In this document: one piece after another, positions 12,564 to 24,825 of the stretch
How positions within the stretch are numbered: the stretch's first letter is position 1
Layout of the letters: each line of letters opens with the position of its first letter
From: Helicoverpa zea
Taxonomy: Eukaryota; Arthropoda; Insecta; Lepidoptera; Noctuidae
Assembly: GCF_022581195.2 (NCBI RefSeq)
Contig: NC_061467.1
Coordinates: 6,014,001-6,078,000 of the forward strand
Length of the DNA stretch: 64,000 bases
Reading direction: 5' to 3'
Notes under the pieces: generated by a model
Told to the model about the DNA's origin: nothing
Seen by the model: the letters and a program-made list of their open reading frames with translations, nothing else
The model's database searches: none
Position numbers and translations under genes: made by a program

Positions 12564-13057
12564 TTAATATGTGGGCATAAGTCTTACCCAATCACACTGT
12601 AGCTATTTCCGTTACTTAAGTTAATGTGATCTAAGTATCTTATGCACTGATCTACACATTAATTCCTAATAAATAGATTGAACTTTCTGATTCATAAATA
12701 GATCGAACTAAAGTAAAATCATATTTGAGATGTTGTACACATTTTTGATTACTTAGCTTAGACTAATCGAATTACATAGTTATGCGATATTAATTATATA
12801 ACTTAAGTACAAGCACAAAAATTATGTTAATACTCAATAAGTCGATCGCTGTGATAGCGTAGAAATAAGAATTAGATTTCATGATACGCCCATAATATAC
12901 CTACCTATGTACTCATCTGTCCATTATATCGCCGAATTTTGATCACAATGATTCGTGTATAGATTGTGGCTACACCAATATTCAAGCAAATCAGTTCTAG
13001 AAAGCTGGCAACACTAAGAAAACGTACACATTTGGTTGTTTGTAAGTAAATTTAGAA

Positions 13058-16000
13058 TCACGGCTCGCGCCTGGAGAGTTCGTCATCACCTATTATGGGT
13101 TTGCGGTCGTCTCCCTTGCTGCCGCGGGCGAAGCGGCCGACCCTGCGGGCGATGGCGCTGGTCTTCTCCACCGCGCCCCATCCGCCGCCGTGACCTCCGC
13201 CGCTAGCTGACCGAGACAGCAGGCCCGTCACACCTTCACCCAACTTGCTATGGTGGATCCCATACAGGAAGTATAGGAGTAAACCTAAAAATAAAACAAT
13301 CGACATAAGCATTTGTATAAGATTACATACCATCTAACAACTTGTTCACCATTGTATATAGGGCCCCGATTCTCCTAAGTTAATAATGTCAAAATCGAAT
13401 AGAAATCGAATCGCAATATGATCGTAATAGCAGTTTTAACCATATCGGGCATTCTGCTACTAATAAAAGACCAATCGTATTCGATTGACATTTGATTGGT
13501 GTGCGATTGGTCTGCTATTTTGATGATTTTAGTCTATACGGTAGTTTGCTGTACAATCATTTTGCAATCGTAAATCATTTGCAGACAAAATGATTCATTA
13601 TTGAATGACAGAAAAGGATAAAAACGTTTATTTCAAAGAAAAAATAGCGGAATGCCACATACGCTTCAATCGTAATCGAGTCGGGATTGGATCTCAGTTG
13701 AATCGAGTCGAACGTCAATAGGAGAATCGGGCCCCAGTTCTCGTTATAGATCGATCACCTTTTTCACGATAAATAGAATCCACATAATCTATACAGAAAA
13801 ACAAAAACGACTATTGTAATCAGTCAGCAATGTTAATATCTGCTGGTATATAATGAGTGACACCTACATAATGAGTCTAGACGGAAAAGTTTGAACAATT
13901 TGGCACGTGAAGTATGATGACGTAGGATGTAACTGACCGAAAGTCATCCAGATAGCGAAGCGGGCCCATGTGAGTGCGTTGAGGTTGATCATCAGTTCTA
14001 CGTTCAGCATGACACTGACAGCTGGGAGCAGCGGGACCCAGGGTACGCGGAATGGCAGCCGAGTGGGACTCTGTTGATGGGCCCATATTATCACCAGACC
14101 TGAAAATATATACGTAAACAAATAAGATGTACATTAATTAGCTGTCTGTATTCACGCTTTTAACCGATGCTAATGAATTCATGAAACAAGGTCTATTGCT
14201 GTAGTATTTGGCAATCAGTACGTAAAAACTTAAGTCTTTTATGTAAGTTACACAAAGTACTTAGCTAGAGGAAAACTAATGAACTTAGGTAAGTAGGTAC
14301 CGTGCGTGAGGTATAGCTAATACAGTCTTTACACTTCCCATTAAGTAACATCTATGAAAGCTTGTTGACATGGCTTTCTAAACGTTACATTACAGTAATT
14401 AGTAAATAATAAAAAAAACTTACACGCAACAATAATAAAGCTGAGAACAAAATCTGGGAGCAACGCCCACAACCCAGCCGGCTCAGCTAGGAAGTGATTA
14501 TGGGCACAAAGGGCAGCTGCAGCAGCCGTGAATGTGTAGACGCAGCTCGTGACCGCGGCACCCGGGGCTCGTCCGCCTGCCAGCGGCTCCAACCAAGCGT
14601 ACTGCGCGCGAAGACGACCCACTGTCAAAGCTTCAAACATCTGGAATTTTAATACAATATGGTTTTAGTGGTATGACTTAACATCTAATAGAAGTTCATG
14701 TGGAAGAGCAGATCAATTCTTTAAATACCTCAGAAGAAGATGAGCCCCCATCAGTAGCCGGGGTGCCGGTCGCAGAACTATCTTCTCGGTCACCAGGCGA
14801 CTCCAATTGTGGTACTCCGAAAATCTTATCATCTGATGGTGGAACGGGACGGTAACGCAATATGATAACGGCAGCACTAACTATAGTGTACGCTAGCAGA
14901 GTTCCTATCGACATGAACTCAACAAGTTTTTCCAGATCGAACAAAAGGGCTATTAAAGCCGACGATAGACCAGAGATAATGAGATTAACAATCGGGATTT
15001 GTGACTTGTTGTTAATGTCGCTGAGAAAACCGAAGAGAAGACCATCTGCCGACATGGCATATAAGCAGCGAGGTAGAGAGAAAAGGGATCCTAACAGAGT
15101 GGTGGTCATACCACACACCGCTCCAACCGCAACCGCGTACTTAGCCCAATCCGCGTGAACTGCGCCGAGGGCAGCCGGTAATGCAGCATCAGGGTTAATG
15201 CTCTGATATGGAACCATTAACGTCAAAGCTAGAGCCACCAAAATGTATCCAAAAGCAACAAGTGCCATTGATAGGATAGTGGCGATGGGAATCGACCGTG
15301 ACGGGTCTTTCGCTTCTTCACTCGACGCAGAAATACTGTCGAAACCCACGAAAGCATAAAAGCAAGTGGCTGCTCCAGCTAACACGCCACTCACACCAAA
15401 GGGCATGAAGCCACCATTCTTTTCAGACCAGTTACCAAGATCGGCGTAATAGAAACCAAGGAAAATGACAAGAGATATAACTAAGAGATTTAAGATAGTA
15501 AGACCGTTGTTTATATAGGCTGAAGTTTTGACGCCGACAGCTAAAATAAGCGACGCGACAATACATATTAGAAATGCTAAAACGTCTGGATATCTGCTTA
15601 AAAGAGTTTCGTGCATTTCCCCTGTTATTGAAATAGTAGCGTTGCTTATTGCCCCGTCTAACATTGCGTCTAGATACCCGGACCAGGCTCTGGCTACCGA
15701 GGCGGCTCCTGAAACAAAAGCACTCATCACGTTTGGTCAAGTGAAATGATTTACCTAGTTATCTAACGAAAACAATGTCTTGTGTAATCTTACCTATCAT
15801 ATATTCTAAGACAATGTTCCAACCTATGATGAACGCCCAAAATTCACCAATACTGACATAAGTATACGCATATGCACTGCCTGCCCTCGGAATTCGAGTT
15901 CCAAATTCAGCATAGCAGAGAGCGGCTAAGGTAGACGTTATTCCAGCTAATAGGAAACTTAAGGCTGTTGCTGGGCCGGCCATGTGCCGAGCGACAGTTC

Positions 16001-16545
16001 CTGTCAGCACATAGATACCAGCTCCAACCATGTGCCCCACACCTGGAATCAATGAAGATTGTTTTAGAGCACAGGTGTAGTCCACTAATGGACATATTCA
16101 CAAGTAAAGCCTCACATTTGGGGACTCGCAACTGATGGGCACAACGTTTGCTGCTGGGTCTCCCTACAAAATATAGACACAAGAATAATCGATAAAAGCT
16201 TCTGTTTTCGACAGTTTTCAGAATTATATGTTCTGCAAACATTCCTACGAGACCAGCGATAGAAATATCAATAAGCTCCAAAGAGGATTAGACGATTAAA
16301 CATGCTACGCTATATTTTACTTTAAATTGGACAGTAAACTACAACATGCAGCTAGGTTTTACAACTAGGTCAATGGAAAAGAAATGCATTTATGAAGACT
16401 CACCCAGCAAAGTGATATCCAAGGTTGTAAGACATCGGTTCAATGGAGTGTCCATCGAGTCGCCGTAGATAGGCTTACGGCGATTCATTTTGTGGCAAAA
16501 GCCAGAAAGTACATGGCCCAAAATCTTATGCCTGGCTCCCGGCAT
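13058..16545 (-). CDS. Cationic amino acid transporter, SLC7A4/CAT-like
   Basis: An APC-superfamily plasma-membrane carrier of the CAT (SLC7A1-4/14) branch, predicted to take up arginine or lysine; the exact substrate is not deducible. Six exons join in frame to 658 residues: 16545-16404, 16042-15794, 15708-14729, 14640-14424, 14099-13938 and 13284-13058. The first membrane segment carries the family motif LLGVGHMVGAGIYVLTGTVA at about residues 46-65, split by intron 1. Then come YAEFGTRIPRAGSAYAY and, in the large exon 3, GAATCFYAFVGFDSISASSE, GSLFSLPRCLYAMSADGLL and FMSIGTLLAYTIVSA. Exon 5 encodes a CAT_C-type block (PFRVPWVPLLPAVSVMLNVE). The glycine- and charge-rich tail ends DELSRREP. 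Length and order fit the CAT family (about 620-700 residues, 14 membrane spans). A foldback element sits in the last intron. Closest relatives by eye are CAT-4-type insect transporters; the isoform name is uncertain. Confidence 0.93.
13361..13735. mobile_element. GGGCCC-ended inverted-repeat element, copy 1
   Basis: It starts GGGCCCCGATTCTCC and ends GGAGAATCGGGCCCC. The interior words CGAATCGCAATATGATCG, ACCATATCGGGCATTCTG and AGCGGAATGCCACATACG recur almost unchanged in the copy at 40374-40750. It is about 375 bp, noncoding, and lies in the last intron of the amino acid transporter. Confidence 0.85.
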
Positions 16546-17090
16546 GTTGCCTTTAATGGAGAAAAACACAATATAAAATAATTATTAAATGAGAACTATG
16601 GCAAAGGCATTCGAGTAGATAGGTAAATAAAGGTAAGGGATGTCGTTGATGTTTGACCAATTTCTCCTGACGACCAAACCAGTCTGAATAAATACTTGAA
16701 CGCCCTATTTAGTTATATTCGTTGCGATGCAATTGAGTACAACCTACAATATTGTCTACGGCGTAGGTTCTTAAATTATATGTAAGTACCTACCTAGCTA
16801 TGTAGGTAGTACCTATGTACAATACAAGGAATTACCTGGTAATATTTTTTAATGATAATGATAATAAATACGAATTAATTATATTGAATCTACGGGAAAA
16901 TAAGCTATCTTACTTACCCAAGTTATAAATGTACTGCGCGTAGAAATTTCTGAGATGGGAGATCTATATTGAGTAGGTTCAGTGCACAGATTCCAACCGC
17001 ACTCCACTGGCTTTGTAATTTACATTTCATACGTAGTTGTACGACACATTTTTAAAAATTCTGGTCTTATTAACTGTCTCGGTTCACTAG

Positions 17091-17272
17091 CAATGGTTAA
17101 ACAAGGTTCTGGAAATGCTGAAAAGCCAGCTGACGATATTCGCGTGAACTTAGTTCTATATTACGCTGAAGATACGACGGCGCGCGCAGCTAATCGATTT
17201 CTTGATAGGAACAAATATAGTATGTTTACGCGGTGCATGTTTCGAGGACTGTACCATGAAAAATATGAATAA
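17091..17272 (+). pseudogene. Short reading frame weakly like an insect transposon-associated HTH N-terminus
   Basis: From an ATG at 17091 the frame reads MVKQGSGNAEK, then VNLVLYYAEDTTARAANRFL, and ends FRGLYHEKYE before a stop. The spacing of the YxE, ARAA and FRGLY elements reminds me of the helix-turn-helix N-termini (DUF4817-like) that accompany insect transposons. The match is by eye and weak. There is no conserved neighbour, and the frame stays open upstream of this ATG without a clear start. It may be chance. Confidence 0.2.
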
Positions 17273-19192
17273 ATTAGTAAAAATATAAATTATGTAATAA
17301 AATACACTATCTACAGTGCGCATTTTACGTGCACCTAGAATCCATTCATTACTTTTTTTACTTAAAGGTACATAGGTAATAATTGTAATAAAGAAGGTAT
17401 CTATTACGTATATGGGCATCTTAGTAGGTATAAAAGCTTACTTAGATAGTCAGTTTTACCTACGCATAGGTACCTAAATTATTCAAAGTTGACGATGTAA
17501 TATAAGTGACTCATTTCAAAGCATTACAATAATGAGGTCATAGAATCACACCTTTGAAGAACTGCAAATCAACATTCTGTCTACCAATTTACCTGAAATC
17601 AGTCCTGGATTAATCAGACTCGTCTCTCAGAACTCAGGTAGGTCCAAGAGTACCTACAACTAGTAGAAGTTTGAAGCAACTGAACTGAGTTTAAGGGAAC
17701 TGTTTTTCTTTTCCGGCTACTTTTACTCTGATGCAGAATATGGTTCTCTAGGGACGCGGGTCAGACCGCAAGTCACTTGTATGTTGCATCAGTAATGGTG
17801 TGGTGGTATCTATATCTATACCTACCTGACAATTAAAAACTGCGAGTGAGGAAATGGCCCAGGTGGGCGCCAAAATCAAACGACTGAAGATATCGGTTGA
17901 GCGGCTGTTAGCAAAATAGCGTGGAGGAGGCCGGGGAGGGAAATTTTGGCCAGGAGGAGTGTTTGTTATATGTATATTACAAAATGGCATCATTATTTAT
18001 AAAACTTTTGACTCGAGGACCGTGTTTTTGTTGGGCGCCAATTTCGCATCTTGCACTTTACCTCAAAACCGTTGTAAAAATAAAGGATAGTAGGCAATAA
18101 TGTAGCTATGTACCCAGTTTTATGCTAAAAAAATATTTGAAAAGGCTTGAATTGTACCTAACTAGCTGAGTGACCTAGCCACAAAACATTTTCTCTTCTC
18201 CGCTGTAGTGGCCTAATTGACCGACCAACTAGCCCAACAAGATTGGGGTAAACACGAAAAATTTACTTGACTTTATCCGGTCCTTTTGTCGGCTTTATGA
18301 GAGGGCTATCACAAATTTTCGCGAATTTAAACGTTTTATACGAGTTTTGATGCTTTGGATATAGTCACAATAAAAAAACAAAAATAAGATTCAGAAAGTT
18401 TGATCATTTATCTTGAAAGTGTATTAAATAAATATTTTAATTTGTCCACGTACATCAGTAAAATCTTTGTCTCTGCAAAGGATGTTTCATAAAATGTTGC
18501 TTTTGGGTATCTTTTGATGCTTCGGTACTCCGAGGATATAGCAATTTAACCATTTATAAAAATGTTCAAGATACAACTATATCTTGTACTTGGAAGTGCT
18601 TAAATCAATTTATTACAATTCATACAGTATTACACCAAAAATAATTCTATAAAACTGAGAGTTACTGACAATTTTCCGTACGAAACTATATTTTTTATCT
18701 ATGAAAGTATAATCCAAATTCAAATAAAAAACATTTAATAATTAAGGTGGTATTGTTATAAAGCTTGAAAAAAAAAACTGGTCTATTTAAAAGTAAAACA
18801 ATATTTTAAAATAATTTTTGTTTGCAATGCAAAAATCAATATAAATCTTGTGACGCGCGGTGTTCAACTTTAGTCAGCGCCAGGCGCTTACCGAGGAGGG
18901 ACGTATCGCTCGCTGTTGCGCCGCGTAAACTTGCCGGAGTTCGAAAAATATAGCGCAACCTACGCATCTAACACGTTTTGATACTAGTGAGTTTTATTTT
19001 ATTTATTAGTTATAATGATCTGATTGAAATGTAATATACATAAGTATTAGGCCATGATATTCTAATTCGAAAATGTTATAGATTGGGTTCTCTTTTTTTG
19101 ATGTTGGTTATAAAGAAATATGTACGTAAATGTCATCGTCGTTAGTTTCGCTGTTGCATAATAATGTAATTGGACTTCTTTGATTCTTGCAG

Positions 19193-19653
19193 GATAATGA
19201 AAGCATATTTAATTCAGACTATCAGACTCAATTGAATACCAGTACAAATAATATGGTAAGTATTTTTTGTCACCCGCAAAAGGTATACGTGACATATTTG
19301 TTTAAGGCCTGATTTTTCAATCATCAGTTAACTTCTATCTGAGGAATAAATATGGCGGTTTGACATATTTTCCATACAAAAGCTGTCAAAACGTTAAAAA
19401 TATTCCTCAGATAGAAGTTATCTGGCGATTGAAAAATCAGCCCTTAATAAACTATCTACATTCCTAGTTTTCATTGTTGCAGGAAAATGAAGATACAATA
19501 CATGGAAGACGAATTATAGATTTTAGTTTTTTTATAAATCAATTACTTATAATTGATAAACATGGTGAAAAGTTTGGTTGTCGACTAAATAATTTAAAAA
19601 TTGTAAACGATTACTTGTTTATTGTAACTCAATCGAGCTATTCTAGGTTATAA
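19193..19653 (+). pseudogene. Truncated Mutator-like transposase-domain gene fragment (5' part)
   Basis: Two exon-like blocks have good splice borders. Positions 19193-19255 (TTCTTGCAG before, GTAAGT after) encode DNESIFNSDYQTQL and seven more residues. Positions 19483-19653 (TTGTTGCAG before) continue in the same phase for 56 residues to a stop. The second block contains GRRIIDFSFFINQL and KFGCRLNNLKIV. This spacing resembles the start of the Mutator-like transposase domain found in many uncharacterised insect proteins, where a GRRI(V/I)D motif is followed by a C..(N/D)L..(V/I) strand. The frame stops (SSYSRL) before any catalytic region, so it is at best a remnant. A foldback element sits in the intron between the blocks. 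The family call is from memory and by eye. Confidence 0.5.
19306..19443. mobile_element. TTAA-flanked foldback element
   Basis: TTAA occurs at 19302-19305 and 19444-19447. Between them the arms GGCCTGATTTTTCAATC and GATTGAAAAATCAGCCC pair, and so do AACTTCTATCTGAGGAATA and TATTCCTCAGATAGAAGTT. The 138-bp unit is nearly a complete hairpin. I recognise the family as a widespread moth MITE. It sits inside the intron of the Mutator-like fragment. Confidence 0.8.
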
Positions 19654-20271
19654 AATTCATCGGTACAAATAATATTTCATAAACTATAAAAACAATAAAT
19701 TATTTCGGAAAAAAGTGGCAAAGTCTCAAGTTTGTTTGTGCCGCGTGGCGGTCCGCAGGTGTGCGTTGCGTATTTCACTAGACGCACACATGCGCAAGTG
19801 CTGCCGGCTATCGTCTAATTTACCTACAACTGAGCAATTCGATTTTGTAATAGCGCTCTTAAGGACGCTTTTACATTTCTCACTCGCTCAATTTTAGGTA
19901 AACTAGCGGCAACACAACGACATTGCGCTCACACACACATAGAAGCCATTGTTGGCCAGATTTTGTACATCACTCAACGAAATTTGATACTTGCAAGATT
20001 TTTTATATTATTTTATTTTTTTTCGACTGTAACTAGTTGTAACTTACGTGTTTGTAAAGGGTTTCACGCTTATTGATATGATTTTTAAATATTGTGTGAT
20101 GTGTTTGTCATCGGATTATATGAGTACTGGGGGATTCAGCACTAAGTAACCCCTCTATACATAAGTATTTTGGATGAAAATAAAAACCGTTGTGAGAAAT
20201 TAAAATGTAAAAAATAAAAACAGTAAACAACCAAAAAAATATAAAAACAAAATGACAAAATTAACATATTT

Positions 20272-20568
20272 TTAAGAATTATTTTTAACAGTCAATATTT
20301 TTCTTGAATGTAAACTATGGTCCCTAAGGCTAGTGTATCGTGGGTCAACCAGTTCTGGAAGTAAACAGGTGTTGTAGAATTTAACTAAATGTCCTTCCAT
20401 GTTTTCCTTCCAGAACTGGTCGTTTCGTTCCACAAATGCATATTTAATTTTGACATTGCCAGTCCATACGGCAAATACGCATTGGTTTTGACCAGTTACT
20501 CGTAACTGGCCCTGAATTTGGTAATACCATTTGCTTTTTTTGTTTATTATAAAACCCTCTGAGGTGCA
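20272..20568 (-). pseudogene. YqaJ-type exonuclease domain fragment (C-terminal part)
   Basis: Reading the minus strand to a stop at 20274-20272, the frame gives GFIINKKSKWYYQIQGQLRV, then NQCVFAVWTGNVKIKYAFVE, then DQFWKENMEGHLVKFYNTCL and LPELVDPRYTS. WYYQIQGQL...FAVW...FW...M...L..FY..CLLPE(L)VDPR is the signature of the last strands and helix of the YqaJ viral-recombinase-type nuclease fold, as found at the C-terminus of insect Mutator/YqaJ proteins. Upstream the frame meets a stop (about 20570), so the catalytic acidic residues are missing. It is probably a decayed last exon. It runs opposite to the Mutator-like piece at 19193-19653, so the two are not one intact gene. Confidence 0.6.
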
Positions 20569-20631
20569 TTTTCAAAAGTCAAAAAATATCAGAATGGCTG
20601 TCACCGTAGGATGCTGAATATCTTCAAAACC

Positions 20632-20692
20632 ACGAGGGTAGCAATTGGTAGCAACTAATGGTAGCTGGTAGCAATTAGGTAGCAACTCTCTA
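20632..20692 (+). repeat. Short imperfect tandem repeat of GGTAGCAA units
   Basis: The words GGTAGCAATT, GGTAGCAACTAAT, GGTAGCT, GGTAGCAATTA and GGTAGCAACTC follow one another directly. This gives about five imperfect units just upstream, in minus-strand sense, of the YqaJ fragment. No function is implied. Confidence 0.7.
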
Positions 20693-23600
20693 AATGTATT
20701 TCGAGAGGATCGGTGATTTGTGACGGCGGTCCTGATGCAGACTATTAAAAACGGTTGTCGTGTCTCATTTGTCGTGTTTCCATCATTATGAATTTTAAAA
20801 ACATTAATTTATATAACATAAATTATGAACATACACACATACATACATACAAAGCCTGTCAAAATCATAACTCTTCTTTGGCTTTACCGTAGTTGGGTAA
20901 ACTCCAACATTTTTTTTGGTCTATATCCAATTTTTTTTGGCCGTGGCATCTGTAAAAAAATTTACTATTTCATAAAAAAAAAGTTCGCCATCATGAAATA
21001 AATACACATTTTCAAAATCACAACCCCCAAAAATCTTTTAATTGATTACTCATAATATCAAATTATTAAAAAAAATGTGCCCGCCATTTGGAATTAAAAA
21101 AAATATTACTGTCATTTTAATAGGTATCTATTATCTATACAATTCTAAAAATAAGTACGTACGTAAGTACGGCCATGATACAACATGATGGCCGTACTTA
21201 CTTTTGTTTTGATCCGAAAAAGTATCAACGTATTTCAGTCCCAGTACACAAATCGTTACACTCTTTATTTTAGATTTTACGTATTTATTTTTTCCGACAA
21301 AGCGATACACCCATGCGTCCATGAGCGCGTCTGAGCGCGGAATGACGGTCCGAGACGTGCGCATAGCGAAAAAATGTATGAAGAAATTTGAGAGTGATTT
21401 TATAATTTATTGTAAATTATAAAGTGGTTTATGTATGTCAAAAAAAAATAGCTGAACGTGTAGAAAAATACATTAGCTGTGATTGTTTTATTATTGGAAG
21501 TTATAAATAAACTCCACATTAGGGTTACACGTACTTATTCAGACCCCTTTTTTTGTACTTTTTTATGATTCTTCCGGCGGTGAAAACGAAATTGTGTAAA
21601 AAAAAAGTATGGGACTGTGTAATTATAATGCATTTAACGTGGAGATGAATAAATTACCTTTCATTTAATACCATAATATTGTGAAAATTGTAACTGCTTA
21701 TGTGTCAAAATGGTACCTAAAAAACATTGATATTTGCGAGAAACCGAGCAAGCGTCCTTAACTGACACAGACCCTACAGCAACTCCCTCCCGAACGGACG
21801 AGTTGGATAAAAATATGTAGTTAGAAGTATAAATATGTAGGTATAACCTATCTTCCTAAGGAAAAAGAGTAGGTACAGATTCTCAGTTGCAGAGGTTGAT
21901 TATATACTTGGCTTTTCGAAATACTACAGTATGCTATGGATACTGATAATTATAATATATGTATGAATACTAACAAACAGTCAACAAGCTACAACTGAAC
22001 AATAAACAATTTATGTACAGCCCACGCTCTCCTGTCACCTATAGAATCGAACCTACTCCCACTTTCGTCAAGTCAAAGTTGTGGAATAATTACACGAAAC
22101 TTCCGAGATGTGCCTAACCTGTGAATACGGATTCTCCTCATGGGAATTTCCTTATCCTTATAATTCCTTTACCAATACTCGTAGGTGGGTATGGTATTAA
22201 TTTGTTCCTCTATTAATCCATAAATTTGCGGCCCACTGAAATAGTTTCTCACTTGCATTCATGGCAAAAATTAAAGTCAATAAAAATGTTGAAGTTTACC
22301 AATCATTAGGTACTTCATCCGGGAGAGATACGGATAGCAATAAAACTGTTTGCTATCTGGCAAAGTGTGAACAATGATCGCAGAACTGGGTCAACCACCG
22401 ATCGTTAACAAGCTGACCAGCGAGCCAGTGATTTTTAACTGGCCTATTACAAAATATCTAGATATCTTTCTCGCTTTTGCTTCTATACGTTACCCATTTA
22501 CGTTGTAGGTATGTAGGTAGGTATAGGTACTACCTACTCGTCCACGAAGCAGCGGAAATGTAACGTTCTATTGTCCAAGTCCCTATCTCTTGAGAGTTTT
22601 TTTATTTGGTGTAGGTACGGAATAGTTATCTAAATATGTAGGATATTATTAATAATATGTAGGAAAGTAATAAAAAAACAGTATTTAGAGAATTTGACTC
22701 GCCTAAACTAATACATACCTATGCAATTACATACACATTACATTACCTGCCTACCAGTTACGGGGATTATATTAGTCGAAATCAATTTTCAGTTTCCATG
22801 CATTAAAACATAACAATAGGTACAAATTTTAACATTTTATTTCTAATTATATCAGATGTAACTTGTGTTTACAAAATATATAAAATTACGCACATCACTT
22901 AATCAAAGTTAAATTAATGACACAATAATTACTCAAAGCCCTTTGTTACAAACATTGTAGCTAAATAGGATGACAGTTCATATGAATATGCCGAAACCAA
23001 TAGTTTAGTAAAAGTAGACTATAAAAAGTTAAGTTCCTACCTAAAACAACAATATCCGACCCGAGATAATATAGGTAGGCGTAACATCAACATGACATAA
23101 TATTAAGATGAAAAATACATCAGAAAAAATGTGTATTGAGAAAGATGGATGGCTAATGAAAACAAAAATATGGGAGATGATTGATTAATTCTAAAGTTCC
23201 CTATCGATGATGATTTGAAAGTTTAACCTAAGTGTATCATTTATGCATAAAGTGTTATGGTTTAACAGATATCAAGGGTTGCATATTAAACAATAATATG
23301 GCACCTATACTTCATTTGAGAAGGCACTTACGTAAAGGTAAACAATCTTTTTCTTTGTTGGGAAATCATTAAATGACCCCACCCACTGTGGTTTAGCACC
23401 GTGATGTCACTAACTAATACCCATCATGTCCCTTCTGAAGCCCTTCATATACCAGCGCCGAGGTAACTCTTTCGAACAATCCCGAAATATTTTCTAAAGA
23501 GTTAATTGATTTATAAAAGTTTCATTATAAAGTCACATTAAACATCCCGGCTGTCATTGAACATCCTTGGCTGTCATTAGGGGTAGTTAGAAGCCAATAA

Positions 23601-23819
23601 GTCTGACATGCAGCTTGGCAAAAAAGAGTGTGGAATAAATGAGGTCAGCAGTATCGCACCTGTGGCAACCCGGAATACTACAACTCACAGATTTTGATAT
23701 TTGTTATTTTTGGAGATATTCAATCCTAAGTAGGCGATGTCCCTTGGACACTTCAATGTCCAGTATTAACGATGTTAACAATTTTTATTTGATTTTGATT
23801 TTTAGTTCCAACTGTCACC

Positions 23820-23937
23820 GCGTCGAGACTCTTTTTTGGCAAGCTGTACTAACCAAGGGGTATTGGGTTGCCCTGGTAACTGGGTTGAGGAGGTTGAGGC
23901 AGTCGCTCCTTGTTGGGACAAGGCTCGGCAGATGATG
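23820..23937. repeat. Noctuid-type interspersed repeat fragment
   Basis: The phrases ACCAAGGGGTATTGGGTTGC, CTGGTAACTGGGTTGAGGAG and GGCAGTCGCTCCTTG match a very common noctuid repeat, ending in GATGATGAT. Fragments from the other end of such repeats appear at 33044-33064 and 54628-54745. Confidence 0.6.
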
Positions 23938-24773
23938 ATATTTTAGTCAAAAAAGTCCCATCAAGATTGTTTATCTTTGGTTAAGTGCCCACTACATCAT
24001 AACTATTTAAATAAATGAGGGTAGGTACCTATTTGGTTTTGGTGCAAATTTTTTTAATTTAATTTGCATTGTTTAGGCTACAATATGCCTAGTATCTTAT
24101 TAATTATGATATAAAGAATTCAAAAAGTAATATTATACAAGAAAATATATGTAAAAACCTTTTATGTACCCGTGATGTAATCATTCACATATTTAATTTG
24201 ACAGCTATGCAGTGAATAATGTTGAATTCCGCAAGGAAAGATAGTAAGCATAAATAGGAACAATCTCCAAATTTAAGTAATTTTAATTTTATTAAAATAA
24301 GTACAATGTCAACCACAAAATAATGCGTTTAGAATAACAAGAACATACAGTTAAATGATATGTTTTAGGTGTCAGTCTTGAGAAAATGTAGCATTTTGGT
24401 TTACGAAGTAATTTTTTAGGTAAATAGGTACCCACGTAATTGATATGAAAGTTAGCGGTAAATAATAACTTAAATAGTTACTCAGACATTGTACGTATAT
24501 TTGGCGCTTAAAATCTGTTAAGTACTATCTAAATTTATTTTACATGACTATGTACCTAATTAATATAACGAGTAAGTAGGTACTCAACTCTTAAAAATAG
24601 CAAGGTAAATTCGGGCTAAGTACTTATATGAATTAATACCTGTCATACCTAGTGTTTCAGTGTCTAGTACCTATTTTTTTTATATAGCCTAGGTATAATT
24701 TAACTATGGCGGGTTTCAGGTACCAGAGTTATATGTAGAGCTGTTAACTTTTTTCCTATAAGAATTTTAACAA

Positions 24774-24825
24774 TGGGGCTATAATGTCAAAATTCTATTT
24801 CTACTAGTAGGTAAGCAAATCTAAA
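24774..24825. repeat. Foldback element, family A fragment
   Basis: GGGGCTATAATGTCAAAATT followed by CTATTTCTACTAGTAGGTAAG is the internal part of the family seen at 76-192, 9053-9171 and 60481-60690. No matching partner arm remains. Confidence 0.45.

Larger units (their letters stand above)
8936..13057. other. Convergent intergenic region with a cluster of mobile-element fragments
   Basis: This lies between the tail of the SLC33A1 homologue and the tail of the CAT gene. The first part is probably the transporter's 3' untranslated region, with AATAAATAAA near 9677. I find five repeat features in it (listed separately) and no credible open reading frame. Confidence 0.6.

Noticed and set aside
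14862..15749. Plus-strand and second minus-strand frames over the large CAT exon
   Set aside because: They are shadows of the conserved transporter exon.
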